Positions 19,115-26,921 of a stretch of DNA of 64,000 nt are shown one piece after another; positions within the stretch are counted from its first letter, which is position 1, and the number at the start of each line of letters is the position of its first letter. The position numbers and the translations under genes are program-made. The notes below the pieces were generated by a model. It worked only from the letters and a program-made list of their open reading frames with translations, did no database searches and was not told the DNA's origin. This DNA is from Spartobacteria bacterium LR76 (GTDB taxonomy: Bacteria; Verrucomicrobiota; Verrucomicrobiia; Chthoniobacterales; Terrimicrobiaceae): contig QAYZ01000009.1 of assembly GCA_003054655.1 (NCBI GenBank), positions 120,204 through 184,203 on the forward strand, written 5' to 3'.

Positions 19115-19935
19115 GCCCGGAGCGGCAGCGCGGTCTGGCCGAGAAGGTGCAGGCCGCGCTGCGGTGTTCCGGGCGCAAAGCGTGTCGGTGGCTGGGGTTC
19201 CATCGTTCGACGATGAGGTATCGTCCCCGGCCAGTATCGGATCGGCAACGGCTGCTGGAGCAGGCAATCGTACGGATGTCGGGGGAGCATCCAACGATGG
19301 GGTACAAGAAGATCACGCGGTTGCTCCGCGACAAAGGGTATCGCATAAACAAAAAGCAGGTGCAGCGGGTGCGGCGCGAGGAAGGGTTGCAGGTGCCGCC
19401 GCCAAAGCCGCGACAGCGAAGGTAGGGGGTGTCGACCGGACTGCCCCAGAAAGCGCAGTACCGCAATCATGTGTGGTGCTGGGACTTCATGAGCGACTAT
19501 ACGCAGCGAGGCGGCAAGTTGCGTGTCTTCAACCTGATCGACGAATACACCCGGGAATGCCACCGCATCGATGCGGACCGGGCCATCCGGGCCACCGATG
19601 TCCTGGAAATCCTGGCTGAGGCCATCCGGCAGCACGGAACATCCCGGTACATCCGCAGCGACAATGGCCCCGAGTTCATCGTCAAGGCCATCCAACTGTG
19701 GCTGGCCGAGCACCAGATCAAGACGATCTACATCGATCCAGGGCGCCCCTGGCAAAACGGATACGCCGAGAGCTTCAACAGCAGGTTCCGGGTTGAATGC
19801 CTGGATCGCGAGTTGCTCTATACCCTCAGCGAAGCCCGCTATGTGTTTGATCAGTGACGCAAATACTACAATGAAACCCGTCCGCACCGATCCTTAGGCT
19901 TGCTAACCCCGAGCGCCTTTGCCAAGGTCGCCTAA
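19108..19935 (+). pseudogene. IS3-family transposase OrfB (DDE integrase core), two nonsense codons
   Basis: Reached by -1 slippage on A7 (19101-19107). The frame encodes HTH_21 (GEHPTMGYKKITRLLRDKGY) and an rve core with first Asp in WCWDFMSDY, second in RSDNGPEF and Glu in QNGYAESFNSRFR, a typical DDE triad. It is interrupted by TAG at 19423-19425 and TGA at 19855-19857 (the latter where Trp is expected in the DQWRKYYNETRPH region). After the second stop the same frame still reads RPHRSLGLLTPSAFAKVA to TAA at 19935. Confidence 0.85.
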
Positions 19936-20039
19936 GATGAAGGCGTCGACTCCAGTCGGGCTACGCCCTCCTTCCGTCGCCACCTTCATCGCAAAACATC
20001 AACAATCCGGAAACCCTCTCACATCATCCGGACCTAAAT

Positions 20040-20777
20040 GTGGGGCCCAAGCAGAATCTGTGGCTATCCGACCGCTGGCAAGAGCTTTGTCTGGATGGAA
20101 TGGGACAGGAGATCGTTCAGCAGGCGGCCGAATTGGGGCGGCAAGCTGCGAGGAATTATCTAGAGTACGGCTCCAGTGTTCCCTCCTTGGTCGAGCGGCT
20201 CTCTATCGAAAAGCGCAAGTTGGAGGAAAGAGTGGCCGCACAATCCCAGCGGACAGCACAATTGGAAACTGAACTGGAAAGTGCCCGGAATGCTACCAAG
20301 GACGCCCAAGTAGAACTGCATAAACTTGCCGAGACCAAGGGCACTGTAGAGAAGCTTGAGCAAGACCGACTTTCACTCTCCAAGAAACTGGTGGAAGCAG
20401 AGTCGGAGATCGCGCGTGCTCTGGCAATATTGAAGCCTGATTCCAAGGAGCACTTGCCGTCTGCAGTGACCTGCACGGCAAACCTGGCGACCTGCGCACA
20501 AGCGGCACGGAGCACGATAGCTTCCCAAGAGAAAGAGAACGCCAAGCTGCAATCCGAACTAGATCGATCTCAGCAAACAATTGGTAATTTGGAGAACGAG
20601 CTTGGCCCGCTACGAAAAATCAGGGATGCGATGATCAAGCTTCTAGATACCATCACGGCGAAAGGCCTGAAGTTCAGTGCCGAACTAACCGCGATGCTCC
20701 AAGAGATCGCGGAGCTGCTTGGTAAGAAGTTCTCGATAAAAAAGAAGCCGCCGGAACAGAAGATCAATATGGGATAG
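20040..20777 (+). CDS. Coiled-coil protein, 5' end apparently replaced by the IS end
   Basis: Unrecognised protein of 245 codons. Residues about 50-205 are rich in Glu, Lys, Leu and Gln heptads (ERLSIEKRKLEERVAAQSQ, then later segments), indicating a long coiled coil. A C-terminal helix follows (AELTAMLQEIAELLGKKFS) with a lysine-rich tail. The first codons come from the IS terminal repeat (GTG at 20040 lies in its last 10 bases), so the native N-terminus was probably lost when the IS inserted. No signal peptide or membrane segment. Whether it is still translated is unclear. Confidence 0.5.
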   Translation: MGPKQNLWLSDRWQELCLDGMGQEIVQQAAELGRQAARNYLEYGSSVPSLVERLSIEKRKLEERVAAQSQRTAQLETELESARNATKDAQVELHKLAETKGTVEKLEQDRLSLSKKLVEAESEIARALAILKPDSKEHLPSAVTCTANLATCAQAARSTIASQEKENAKLQSELDRSQQTIGNLENELGPLRKIRDAMIKLLDTITAKGLKFSAELTAMLQEIAELLGKKFSIKKKPPEQKINMG

Positions 20778-20893
20778 CTTGGGGACATCGTATCCATCCG
20801 GGCAAGGACATGGTTGACTGGTCCGGGAGAGGAGGAGGTTTCTTAGGAAGGACGCTAGAGCAGAGGAGAAAAGTCGGCAAGTTTGGAGGTGCC

Positions 20894-21070
20894 ATGCCCT
20901 CCCAGGCAAGCGACCTTGCTGCCGCCCCAACCAAGACCGGCGTCCTCAAGAGCAAACCTCAGTTCAGAAACCTATTCGGCGCGCCGACGGATGACGCCGC
21001 TCGCGCCCAGACAGTTCATGCCTGGGCGGAGAAACTCACCTACTGGGATGCCTGGGTGGGTTTCTTTTAG
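20894..21070 (+). CDS. Small hypothetical protein (58 aa)
   Basis: An ATG preceded by GGAGG at a short spacing opens a frame of 58 codons ending in the aromatic-rich KLTYWDAWVGFF. It is not recognised, and coding is uncertain. It may equally be the tail of a larger lost gene, since the frame stays open upstream to about 20810. It sits between the coiled-coil gene and the convergent catabolic operon. Confidence 0.25.
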   Translation: MPSQASDLAAAPTKTGVLKSKPQFRNLFGAPTDDAARAQTVHAWAEKLTYWDAWVGFF

Positions 21071-21109
21071 CTGTCAGCTATTCAATCGAGGGGCCTTCCA
21101 TCCCGGGAA

Positions 21110-21874
21110 TCAAACGGAATACACGCCTCCATTAATATCGATCGTCGCACCAGTGATGAAGCCATCGTATTCCGATGCGAGGAAAGCGACTGCTCGCGCC
21201 ACATCTCCGGGACCTCCCGCTCGTCCGAGAGGAATTCCTCGGATTGTCTCGGCGGCGGACTGCGGCGTCGTGTGGGTGGAATGAAAAGAGGTTTCCAGAA
21301 TCAAACCTGGCGCCACAGCGTTAACGCGAATGCCGAACGGACCGAGCTCGGAAGCCAGGCTGCGCGTCATAGTCAGGATCGCGCCCTTGCACATCGAGTA
21401 GACGAGCGAACCGGAATGCCCCCCTTTGCGTCCGGCTAGGGAGGAAAGATTGACGACACTCGCGCCGCCTGCCTCCACCAAAAATGGTACGAGCTCTCTC
21501 GTCATGTAGAGTGCGGAGGTCACGTTCACCGCTGACACGCGTTGCCAAAACTCTTCCGTCACCTCTTGCAGGGGATGGCGGGCCACCAGATCGCCGGTAT
21601 TATTGACGAGAATATCAACTCCCCCGAGGAAATTTGCGGATTCTTTCGCGACGCGCTTGATATCGTCTTCCTTCGTGAGGTCGCCCTGAATCGCAGTCGC
21701 TCTCTGTCCTCGGGCTTTTGCGATGGCGACGAGTTCTTCCGCTCCATCTCTACTGGAAAAGTAGTGAATCGCCAGATCGCATCCGCTTCTGATTAATTCC
21801 GCACTGATTGCCTTTCCGATGCCCTGGCCACCACTGGTGACGATGGCTTTCTTACCGACGAGCTTTGCATTCAT
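21110..21874 (-). CDS. Short-chain dehydrogenase/reductase (SDR)
   Basis: NAD(P)-dependent oxidoreductase of 254 residues, classical SDR. It has a Rossmann glycine motif (TSGGQGIGKAI), NNTG in place of NNAG, active-site Ser about 143 (VVNLSSLAG), the YSMCK Tyr-Lys pair, and C-terminus DINGGVYSV. It probably oxidises or reduces a sugar or sugar acid released by the upstream enzymes. It is the last gene of a five-gene minus-strand unit and its ATG overlaps the previous stop (ATGA). Substrate not determinable. Confidence 0.92.
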   Translation of the reverse strand: MNAKLVGKKAIVTSGGQGIGKAISAELIRSGCDLAIHYFSSRDGAEELVAIAKARGQRATAIQGDLTKEDDIKRVAKESANFLGGVDILVNNTGDLVARHPLQEVTEEFWQRVSAVNVTSALYMTRELVPFLVEAGGASVVNLSSLAGRKGGHSGSLVYSMCKGAILTMTRSLASELGPFGIRVNAVAPGLILETSFHSTHTTPQSAAETIRGIPLGRAGGPGDVARAVAFLASEYDGFITGATIDINGGVYSV

Positions 21875-23910
21875 AGAGTCTCTTCAAACTTCAGGTAAAC
21901 ATGGGACTGGATACAAAGTCCCCGCACATCAATGACCCCGGTAGAAGCATCTGCAATCGCTCCTGAAGCATTCGGCATGATGCGAATGCTCTGGCGGAGC
22001 GCCCCGGAGGGGAGAGTTATACGGAAATCCGGCAATGGGCGCGACGTCTTCCCACGGCACAGGTGATCCGACAAAACAAGCAGCCAGCTTTTATCCTGCT
22101 GATAGAAAGTGTGCTGAACATCAACGCAATCGTTCGCAAACTCCACGCGTGGTGTCGGCGTTAGGTAGATCTTCAGAAGACTGTTCAGAAACTGTGCCAC
22201 GCGGCGTTCCCCGGTTCGGGCAAGAATGACATCGAGATCGGTCGCCACGGTAATGACGCATCCCGATCCCGCACGCCGAGACCATGCTAGGGGAGTCAAC
22301 CGTTTCCATTGTGTGCCTGTGACCAACCAGCCATGGATCTCGCAATCGCCGCTCGGTTGAAAACCGGGCATGCCACCCACGGGCATCGGACCCGGTACAA
22401 GGTCGCTCTGGAGGTACAAATCGTAAGCGTGCAGCCCATCCTGCAAGTACTCTGCACCTCCCGCTACTCCGACATGGTCATCGAACTGATGAAGCGCGAG
22501 CGCCCGCGAGACATCCTCTGAAACCCGCAACGAAGCCAGCGAGAGGAGTTTCTTGATTCCGGGCGAGAGGCCGCCCTCTCTTTCTCCGACGAAAAACAAT
22601 GCTACACCACCTCCCTCCGCATACGCTTCCACCTCGGAAACAGGAATTTCATCTAGCCTCCAGGAAGATGGAAATACAGCGATCGGGGGCTTTTGCTCCA
22701 GGGCATCGAGGAATCTTGCCTCCGCGCTCAATGATCCGCTGTCAAACGCATCGATCAGGGCGGGAACGGATCGAGGGATGTCGGCGCCATGACCTGCGGA
22801 CGGCGATTCCGATGGCAGGACGACTGCTGCTTGCACGACCTTGCTGGCGTGAGCGAGCCAACCACTTTGTTCGCCAAGCAAGTGAAACGCTTGTTGCAAG
22901 CCGGCACCAGGCATCGAATAGGCAAAGCGCCCGGCATTGGCATAGATCGGACGCCCCCCGTACCTTACCGTTTCCGAGGCGGCAAAAAGGACGTCGGATT
23001 CCAAAGTGGGCGAACTCAAACGAGGCCAGTACGTGTGATGGCTGGCATACTGCCACACAAAGCAGCCTGCACGCCGCGCCTTCGCAAACCCCTTCAGTCC
23101 GCCCATGATCCTCTCCAGTAAACAGCCGTCCGCGAGAGCGAGGAGCTTATCTGAAATATCTTCGCAGCCTGCTTTGCCAGCGCAGAGGTTGAACATGACA
23201 GGTACTCCGGCAGCTTGTGCCCGGGTACGAATCTCTTGGAAGAGCATGAGGAGCTTATCCGCCGCCCATCGCCAGAAATCCTGAACCTCGGCAGTTATTC
23301 CATCCGCATTTCGAGGCAGAGGCCGACCTGTTTCTCGCAGGTAGGTCTCCTGGGTACCTGCCGCTTGGGAGATGAGTCCCTCCCAATAGTGCCAGCCGTA
23401 GTAGGGGCCATCCAGATAGAGTGCTGCAACCTCATATCGCTCCAGGAGTTCATCGACCATGCGGAGAATGTCGGTCCAGTACCGGCCAAACGTATCGAGC
23501 GGAACCACACCTTCGCCGCCAAAGAATTGCCGGGAACAAGGCAGGTTGCCATCGTCCTCGAGCGCTCCCCAGTCCGGGCGGGATCCTCGTACCAAGGACT
23601 CGGGCAAAGCATGACCTACGGAGAGATAAAGCACCACCCTGGTATCCAGTTTTCTCGCTACCTCGATGGTTTCCGCGATCAGATCTCTTCCGCCCAGATC
23701 GGGATGCGGCGGCATGATCTCGCTGGGGTACGTGGCCCATTTGCCCACGGAGGGAAATCGCACCACCGAGCAACCGAGTTCCTTTGCGCGACCGAGCATG
23801 ACCTCTGCATCGTACTCGATGCGCGGATACAGAGGCGGCCAGTAGCCATCGATCAGGAACGCGGGAGAAACGTTCAACGACTCACAGCTCCCGGATTTTG
23901 GTAACACCAT
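21871..23910 (-). CDS. Putative glycoside hydrolase (GHL6-like barrel with beta-galactosidase trimerisation-like domain)
   Basis: 679 residues without a signal peptide. The N-terminal half resembles hypothetical glycosyl hydrolase family 6 (GHL6): GCSVVRFPSVGKWATYPSE, then LGGRDLIAETIEVARKLDTR and VVLYLSVGHALPESLV. A YLDGPYYGWHYW segment offers acidic residues. The middle (about 340-550) resembles a GATase-like beta-galactosidase trimerisation domain, with a beta-rich C-terminus. It probably cleaves an oligosaccharide in the cytoplasm. It is flanked by the alginate-lyase-like and SDR genes in one operon. The GHL6 assignment is by remembered pattern and needs a profile search; no characterised activity is claimed. 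Confidence 0.7.
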   Translation of the reverse strand: MVLPKSGSCESLNVSPAFLIDGYWPPLYPRIEYDAEVMLGRAKELGCSVVRFPSVGKWATYPSEIMPPHPDLGGRDLIAETIEVARKLDTRVVLYLSVGHALPESLVRGSRPDWGALEDDGNLPCSRQFFGGEGVVPLDTFGRYWTDILRMVDELLERYEVAALYLDGPYYGWHYWEGLISQAAGTQETYLRETGRPLPRNADGITAEVQDFWRWAADKLLMLFQEIRTRAQAAGVPVMFNLCAGKAGCEDISDKLLALADGCLLERIMGGLKGFAKARRAGCFVWQYASHHTYWPRLSSPTLESDVLFAASETVRYGGRPIYANAGRFAYSMPGAGLQQAFHLLGEQSGWLAHASKVVQAAVVLPSESPSAGHGADIPRSVPALIDAFDSGSLSAEARFLDALEQKPPIAVFPSSWRLDEIPVSEVEAYAEGGGVALFFVGEREGGLSPGIKKLLSLASLRVSEDVSRALALHQFDDHVGVAGGAEYLQDGLHAYDLYLQSDLVPGPMPVGGMPGFQPSGDCEIHGWLVTGTQWKRLTPLAWSRRAGSGCVITVATDLDVILARTGERRVAQFLNSLLKIYLTPTPRVEFANDCVDVQHTFYQQDKSWLLVLSDHLCRGKTSRPLPDFRITLPSGALRQSIRIMPNASGAIADASTGVIDVRGLCIQSHVYLKFEETL

Positions 23911-23918
23911 GGGATGGG

Positions 23919-24983
23919 CTAAAAAGACTCACCGGGCCACTGCCTGCGACCAATCTCCAGCAAAGAGGTGAAGACACCGGGCGGCAAAGGCTTCTTCTGA
24001 CTGAACGGCCATCGCTCCGGATGGACGTCATAGGGCGCGACAAACTTCAAACCCGACTTCAGTGACCCTCCCTGAGGAGCGATATGGTGCCAGATATCCA
24101 CGCCGACGCGCGCGGCGATAGCGGCAAGATGAAACTGCGCATGCAGGTTGAACTGGCTGTACGAAAGGCTGTCTGCGCGCTGAAGCTCGATCGGCTGACG
24201 CCCGTCCGCATCAAACTGCCAGTCGATACGGGCAAAGTCCTCGGCACAATATCGGGCGGCGTCCTCAACCCTGCCGAGACACAGAAGTATTGACGAAACC
24301 TGAGCAAGATACCACGTGCCGTGATTGTTTCTGGCAGAGTGCTCCGCGCGCCCGTTGTCGCTCGTTTCCAGCCAGGTCACGTAGCGGCCAAACCAGGCTT
24401 TGACCTGACAGACATCATCCGGCGAAAGTGCCGCGGAACTCTCCAGCAAACGCAGAGCCTCAAGGAGCACGAGGAGGTTGATGCCATCCAACACCCCGGC
24501 ATCCGAACCCTGATCACCATTATGGCCAAGCCTCACCTGGGAATATTGGAAGCTCGGGGTCATCGCTGTCTCGCGCGCTACAAACCAGGCCCGGATCCAC
24601 TCACCTGCCCGGGCGGCGCTTTCTTGATCTCCGCGAGCCTTCCACAGTTTCGCCAGTTGCTCAACCGAATCGAGCATGTGCAGGTATTTCGCGCGATCTC
24701 CCAACCGCATCCACTCGTGATTGAAATCTCCATCCCGACGAATGAACGGTCTGCCGTCAGCAGACGAAGGATCGGGCCACCAGTATTGCCCATAGCTCAC
24801 ATAGTCATGGGAATCTCCAGAGGGAGAGGGCCTCGGTTTGTCGGTGATAAAGACAATGGGACGGGAAAGATACTCCTCTCGATCGAGAGAAGCGATCTGC
24901 GCCTCGATCGAAGCATCATCGATCAGGAAAGGAGCCTTACGCTCCTTGGGAAGGGGAAACTCAGCCACAGTGCGTGCGGTCAT
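23919..24983 (-). CDS. Alginate-lyase-superfamily protein
   Basis: 354 residues, (alpha/alpha) toroid lyase type (Pfam Alginate_lyase, as in PL5 and PL38). Characteristic segments are DYVSYGQYWWPDPS, GDFNHEWM, RNNHGTWYLAQ (catalytic Asn/His/Tyr region) and YSQFNLHAQFHLA. No signal peptide, so it is likely to act inside the cell on imported uronic-acid-containing oligosaccharides. Beta-elimination produces unsaturated uronates. It starts 2 bases after the stop of the dehydrogenase gene. The uronan specificity is unknown. Confidence 0.82.
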   Translation of the reverse strand: MTARTVAEFPLPKERKAPFLIDDASIEAQIASLDREEYLSRPIVFITDKPRPSPSGDSHDYVSYGQYWWPDPSSADGRPFIRRDGDFNHEWMRLGDRAKYLHMLDSVEQLAKLWKARGDQESAARAGEWIRAWFVARETAMTPSFQYSQVRLGHNGDQGSDAGVLDGINLLVLLEALRLLESSAALSPDDVCQVKAWFGRYVTWLETSDNGRAEHSARNNHGTWYLAQVSSILLCLGRVEDAARYCAEDFARIDWQFDADGRQPIELQRADSLSYSQFNLHAQFHLAAIAARVGVDIWHHIAPQGGSLKSGLKFVAPYDVHPERWPFSQKKPLPPGVFTSLLEIGRRQWPGESF

Positions 24984-24985
24984 GG

Positions 24986-26044
24986 TTAGCTTGATGTGTC
25001 AAAAACCTCCAGAGTGATCACGGCCTCGGGGTGGATTCCGCTGGCGTAGCGCGCGAGGTTATTGAGGGCAAAACGACCGGCATCACATCGCCGATCTGTC
25101 GTGGGGCCTCCGAGATGCGGAGTGAGAACGACATTCGGCAGCCCCCTGAGTTGATGAGATGCAGGCAGGGGTTCTTCAGCGAAGACATCGAGCCCGATTC
25201 GCAGTTCGCCTTCCCGGGCTACTTTCATCAATGCCTCCTGATCAACGATGGCAGCGCGCCCGAGGTTCACGAAGACGCTGTCGGGCTTCATCAGCCGCAG
25301 ATGATGCTCCGTGACGATGCCCACGGTTTCGGGGATCAATGGCGCCAGTTCCACCACCACGTCGTTTTCCGCGAATAACGACTCCAGATCCCTGGCGCGC
25401 TCGATGGCATACTCGGCCGCCAGGCCGTCATCCACATCGGGGGCCAGTACGGAGATAGCCACGCCAAATGGTTGCAATAACAACGTCAGCTCCCGTGCGA
25501 CCGAACCGAATCCATGAATGCCCACCCTGCGACCGAAGAGCGAGCAGGTATCGGGCACCTTCGGCTTCCACGCCCCGTCACGATGCATGGCGGGCAGCCA
25601 GTAGCCCGCCTTGCGCAAGCATGCGAGGATATGAAACAACGCCCACTCAGCAACTGTCCGGGAGATCGAGTTGCCCCAGTTTGTCACCAAGAGGCCATCG
25701 GCGATATGCTGCCTGCTTACCAAGCCGCGCACCGATCCCGCAAGATGGCAGACGTAGCGCAGGGATTCCGAATGCGGATGCGGAAGGGGAGGAGTACTCC
25801 AGCACGTTACCGCGACTTCAGGGCTTGCCTCCTCCAGAAACTGAGCCCAGCTCTGATTGGTCAATCGGTCTGTTTCAGCGAGGATGATCTCGTCGGAAAA
25901 TTTCCGAAAAGCCGGCTCAAGCCCGTAGGGAAAGAATTGTCTCAGCTCGGTGGGAGAGGCTGCAATCAAAAGCCGCCCGATCTTCCCTCCTGCTTTCGCA
26001 GCCAGGAGGTCATGCGTACCTTGAAACAGAGCTTCCGGACTCAT
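24986..26044 (-). CDS. D-isomer-specific 2-hydroxyacid dehydrogenase
   Basis: 352 residues from the ATG at 26044, which overlaps the SGNH gene's stop (ATGA). NAD-binding motif HGFGSVARELTLLLQPFG; catalytic Arg in NLGRAAIV, Glu in LDVFAEEPLP and His in LTPHLGGP. The N-terminal substrate domain is divergent (SPTELRQFFPYG), as in the phosphoglycerate-dehydrogenase-like proteins of plant-saccharide clusters. It probably interconverts a 2-keto and a 2-hydroxy sugar acid. Confidence 0.9.
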   Translation of the reverse strand: MSPEALFQGTHDLLAAKAGGKIGRLLIAASPTELRQFFPYGLEPAFRKFSDEIILAETDRLTNQSWAQFLEEASPEVAVTCWSTPPLPHPHSESLRYVCHLAGSVRGLVSRQHIADGLLVTNWGNSISRTVAEWALFHILACLRKAGYWLPAMHRDGAWKPKVPDTCSLFGRRVGIHGFGSVARELTLLLQPFGVAISVLAPDVDDGLAAEYAIERARDLESLFAENDVVVELAPLIPETVGIVTEHHLRLMKPDSVFVNLGRAAIVDQEALMKVAREGELRIGLDVFAEEPLPASHQLRGLPNVVLTPHLGGPTTDRRCDAGRFALNNLARYASGIHPEAVITLEVFDTSS

Positions 26045-26832
26045 TCCTTCCTCCGCTCTTTCCACTGCCCCATGATCACATCGAAGACCGTATCGGCGCC
26101 GATCTCATGAGCATCACCGGTTGGATGATTCAAACCGTTCGCCAGCAGAGCGGTGGTATCGACGCCCGCCTGCTGCTGAGCGGCCCACGCCGCATAGACG
26201 TCGGCGACAGCGACATTTTTCTCCCGTCCCACCTCCCCGGCAATCCAGGAAAATCGTTCAACTGCGCCGGAGTTTTGCAGCGTAATCAATCGTTGCAGTT
26301 GGTCGCGCTGGCCTGGCGTGACGGTCTGGTTGTCACGCGATGCCATGAAGGGAGTGGTCAATAGAATGATATCCGCCTGGGTCTTTTCCTTGATGTTCGA
26401 AACGATACCCTCCAGAGCCTCTTTGTAAGCCGCCTGGCTTTCCTCGGAGGAGCCAAGGCCGTTCGCTCCGAAAGCAACGAGAACCAAGTCGGGCTGGACG
26501 GCGATGACATCCCGGTTCACGCGCTTCAGGCCGTCACCAGCAGTCTCTCCGCCAATGCCAGCGTTGATCACATTGAAGACCACTGCGGGGAATTGCTTCT
26601 CGAGTTTCTGCCGCAGCCGCTCGTGATACACCTTTTGCGGCTCAAGCGTGTTCTTCGCCGTGGAGCCCATGGTGATGCTGTCGCCAAAAGCAACAATGAG
26701 CAGGTGGCGACCATCGCGGAAATTTTTCGCCTTTGCCTCGATCCTTTCAAAGAAGTGATTTAGCGATCCGACTTCCTGCGCCATGGCGGTGTATCCGGCA
26801 GAAAAACAAAGGGCTATGGTGAGGAGTCGCAT
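26041..26832 (-). CDS. Secreted SGNH/GDSL-family hydrolase (probable carbohydrate esterase)
   Basis: 263 residues with signal peptide MRLLTIALCFSAGYTAMAQ. Block I is VAFGDSITMGS (nucleophile Ser), block II Gly in NAGIGGETAGDGL, block III Asn in FGANG, and block V Asp-X2-His in NHPTGDAHEIG, so all four catalytic positions are present. It likely removes acetyl or other acyl groups from a polysaccharide in the periplasm. It is the first gene of the five-gene unit, 73 bases downstream of an operator (26905-26920). Confidence 0.92.
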   Translation of the reverse strand: MRLLTIALCFSAGYTAMAQEVGSLNHFFERIEAKAKNFRDGRHLLIVAFGDSITMGSTAKNTLEPQKVYHERLRQKLEKQFPAVVFNVINAGIGGETAGDGLKRVNRDVIAVQPDLVLVAFGANGLGSSEESQAAYKEALEGIVSNIKEKTQADIILLTTPFMASRDNQTVTPGQRDQLQRLITLQNSGAVERFSWIAGEVGREKNVAVADVYAAWAAQQQAGVDTTALLANGLNHPTGDAHEIGADTVFDVIMGQWKERRKE

Positions 26833-26904
26833 GATCGGGAAACCTTTTCGGAAGGTTCAAATACGAAAAATATGCGCCTCAAAAGGGAACTCAATTATCG
26901 GCGA

Positions 26905-26920
26905 GGTTTCATTATAAACC
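26905..26920. promoter_or_regulatory. LacI-type operator 1, GGTTTCATTATAAACC
   Basis: 16-bp site with GGTTT/AAACC half-sites, 72 bases upstream of the SGNH start and directly after the GH78 stop. It matches the sites at 35979-35994 (15 of 16) and, in reverse, 37107-37122. Probable binding site of the LacI-type regulator encoded at 36009-37055. Confidence 0.8.
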
Positions 26921-26921
26921 T

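Larger units (their letters stand above)
18782..20049 (+). mobile_element. Degenerate IS3-family insertion sequence with terminal inverted repeats
   Basis: About 1268 bp. The left end (18782-18804) and the reverse complement of the right end (20028-20049) share TGGGCCCC and AGGTCCGG separated by 7 or 6 bases. It encodes orfA and orfB with an A7 slippery run at the junction, the IS3 pattern. Both frames carry disabling mutations, so the copy is inactive. I see no obvious target-site duplication. The right end fuses to the start of the downstream coiled-coil frame. Confidence 0.88.
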
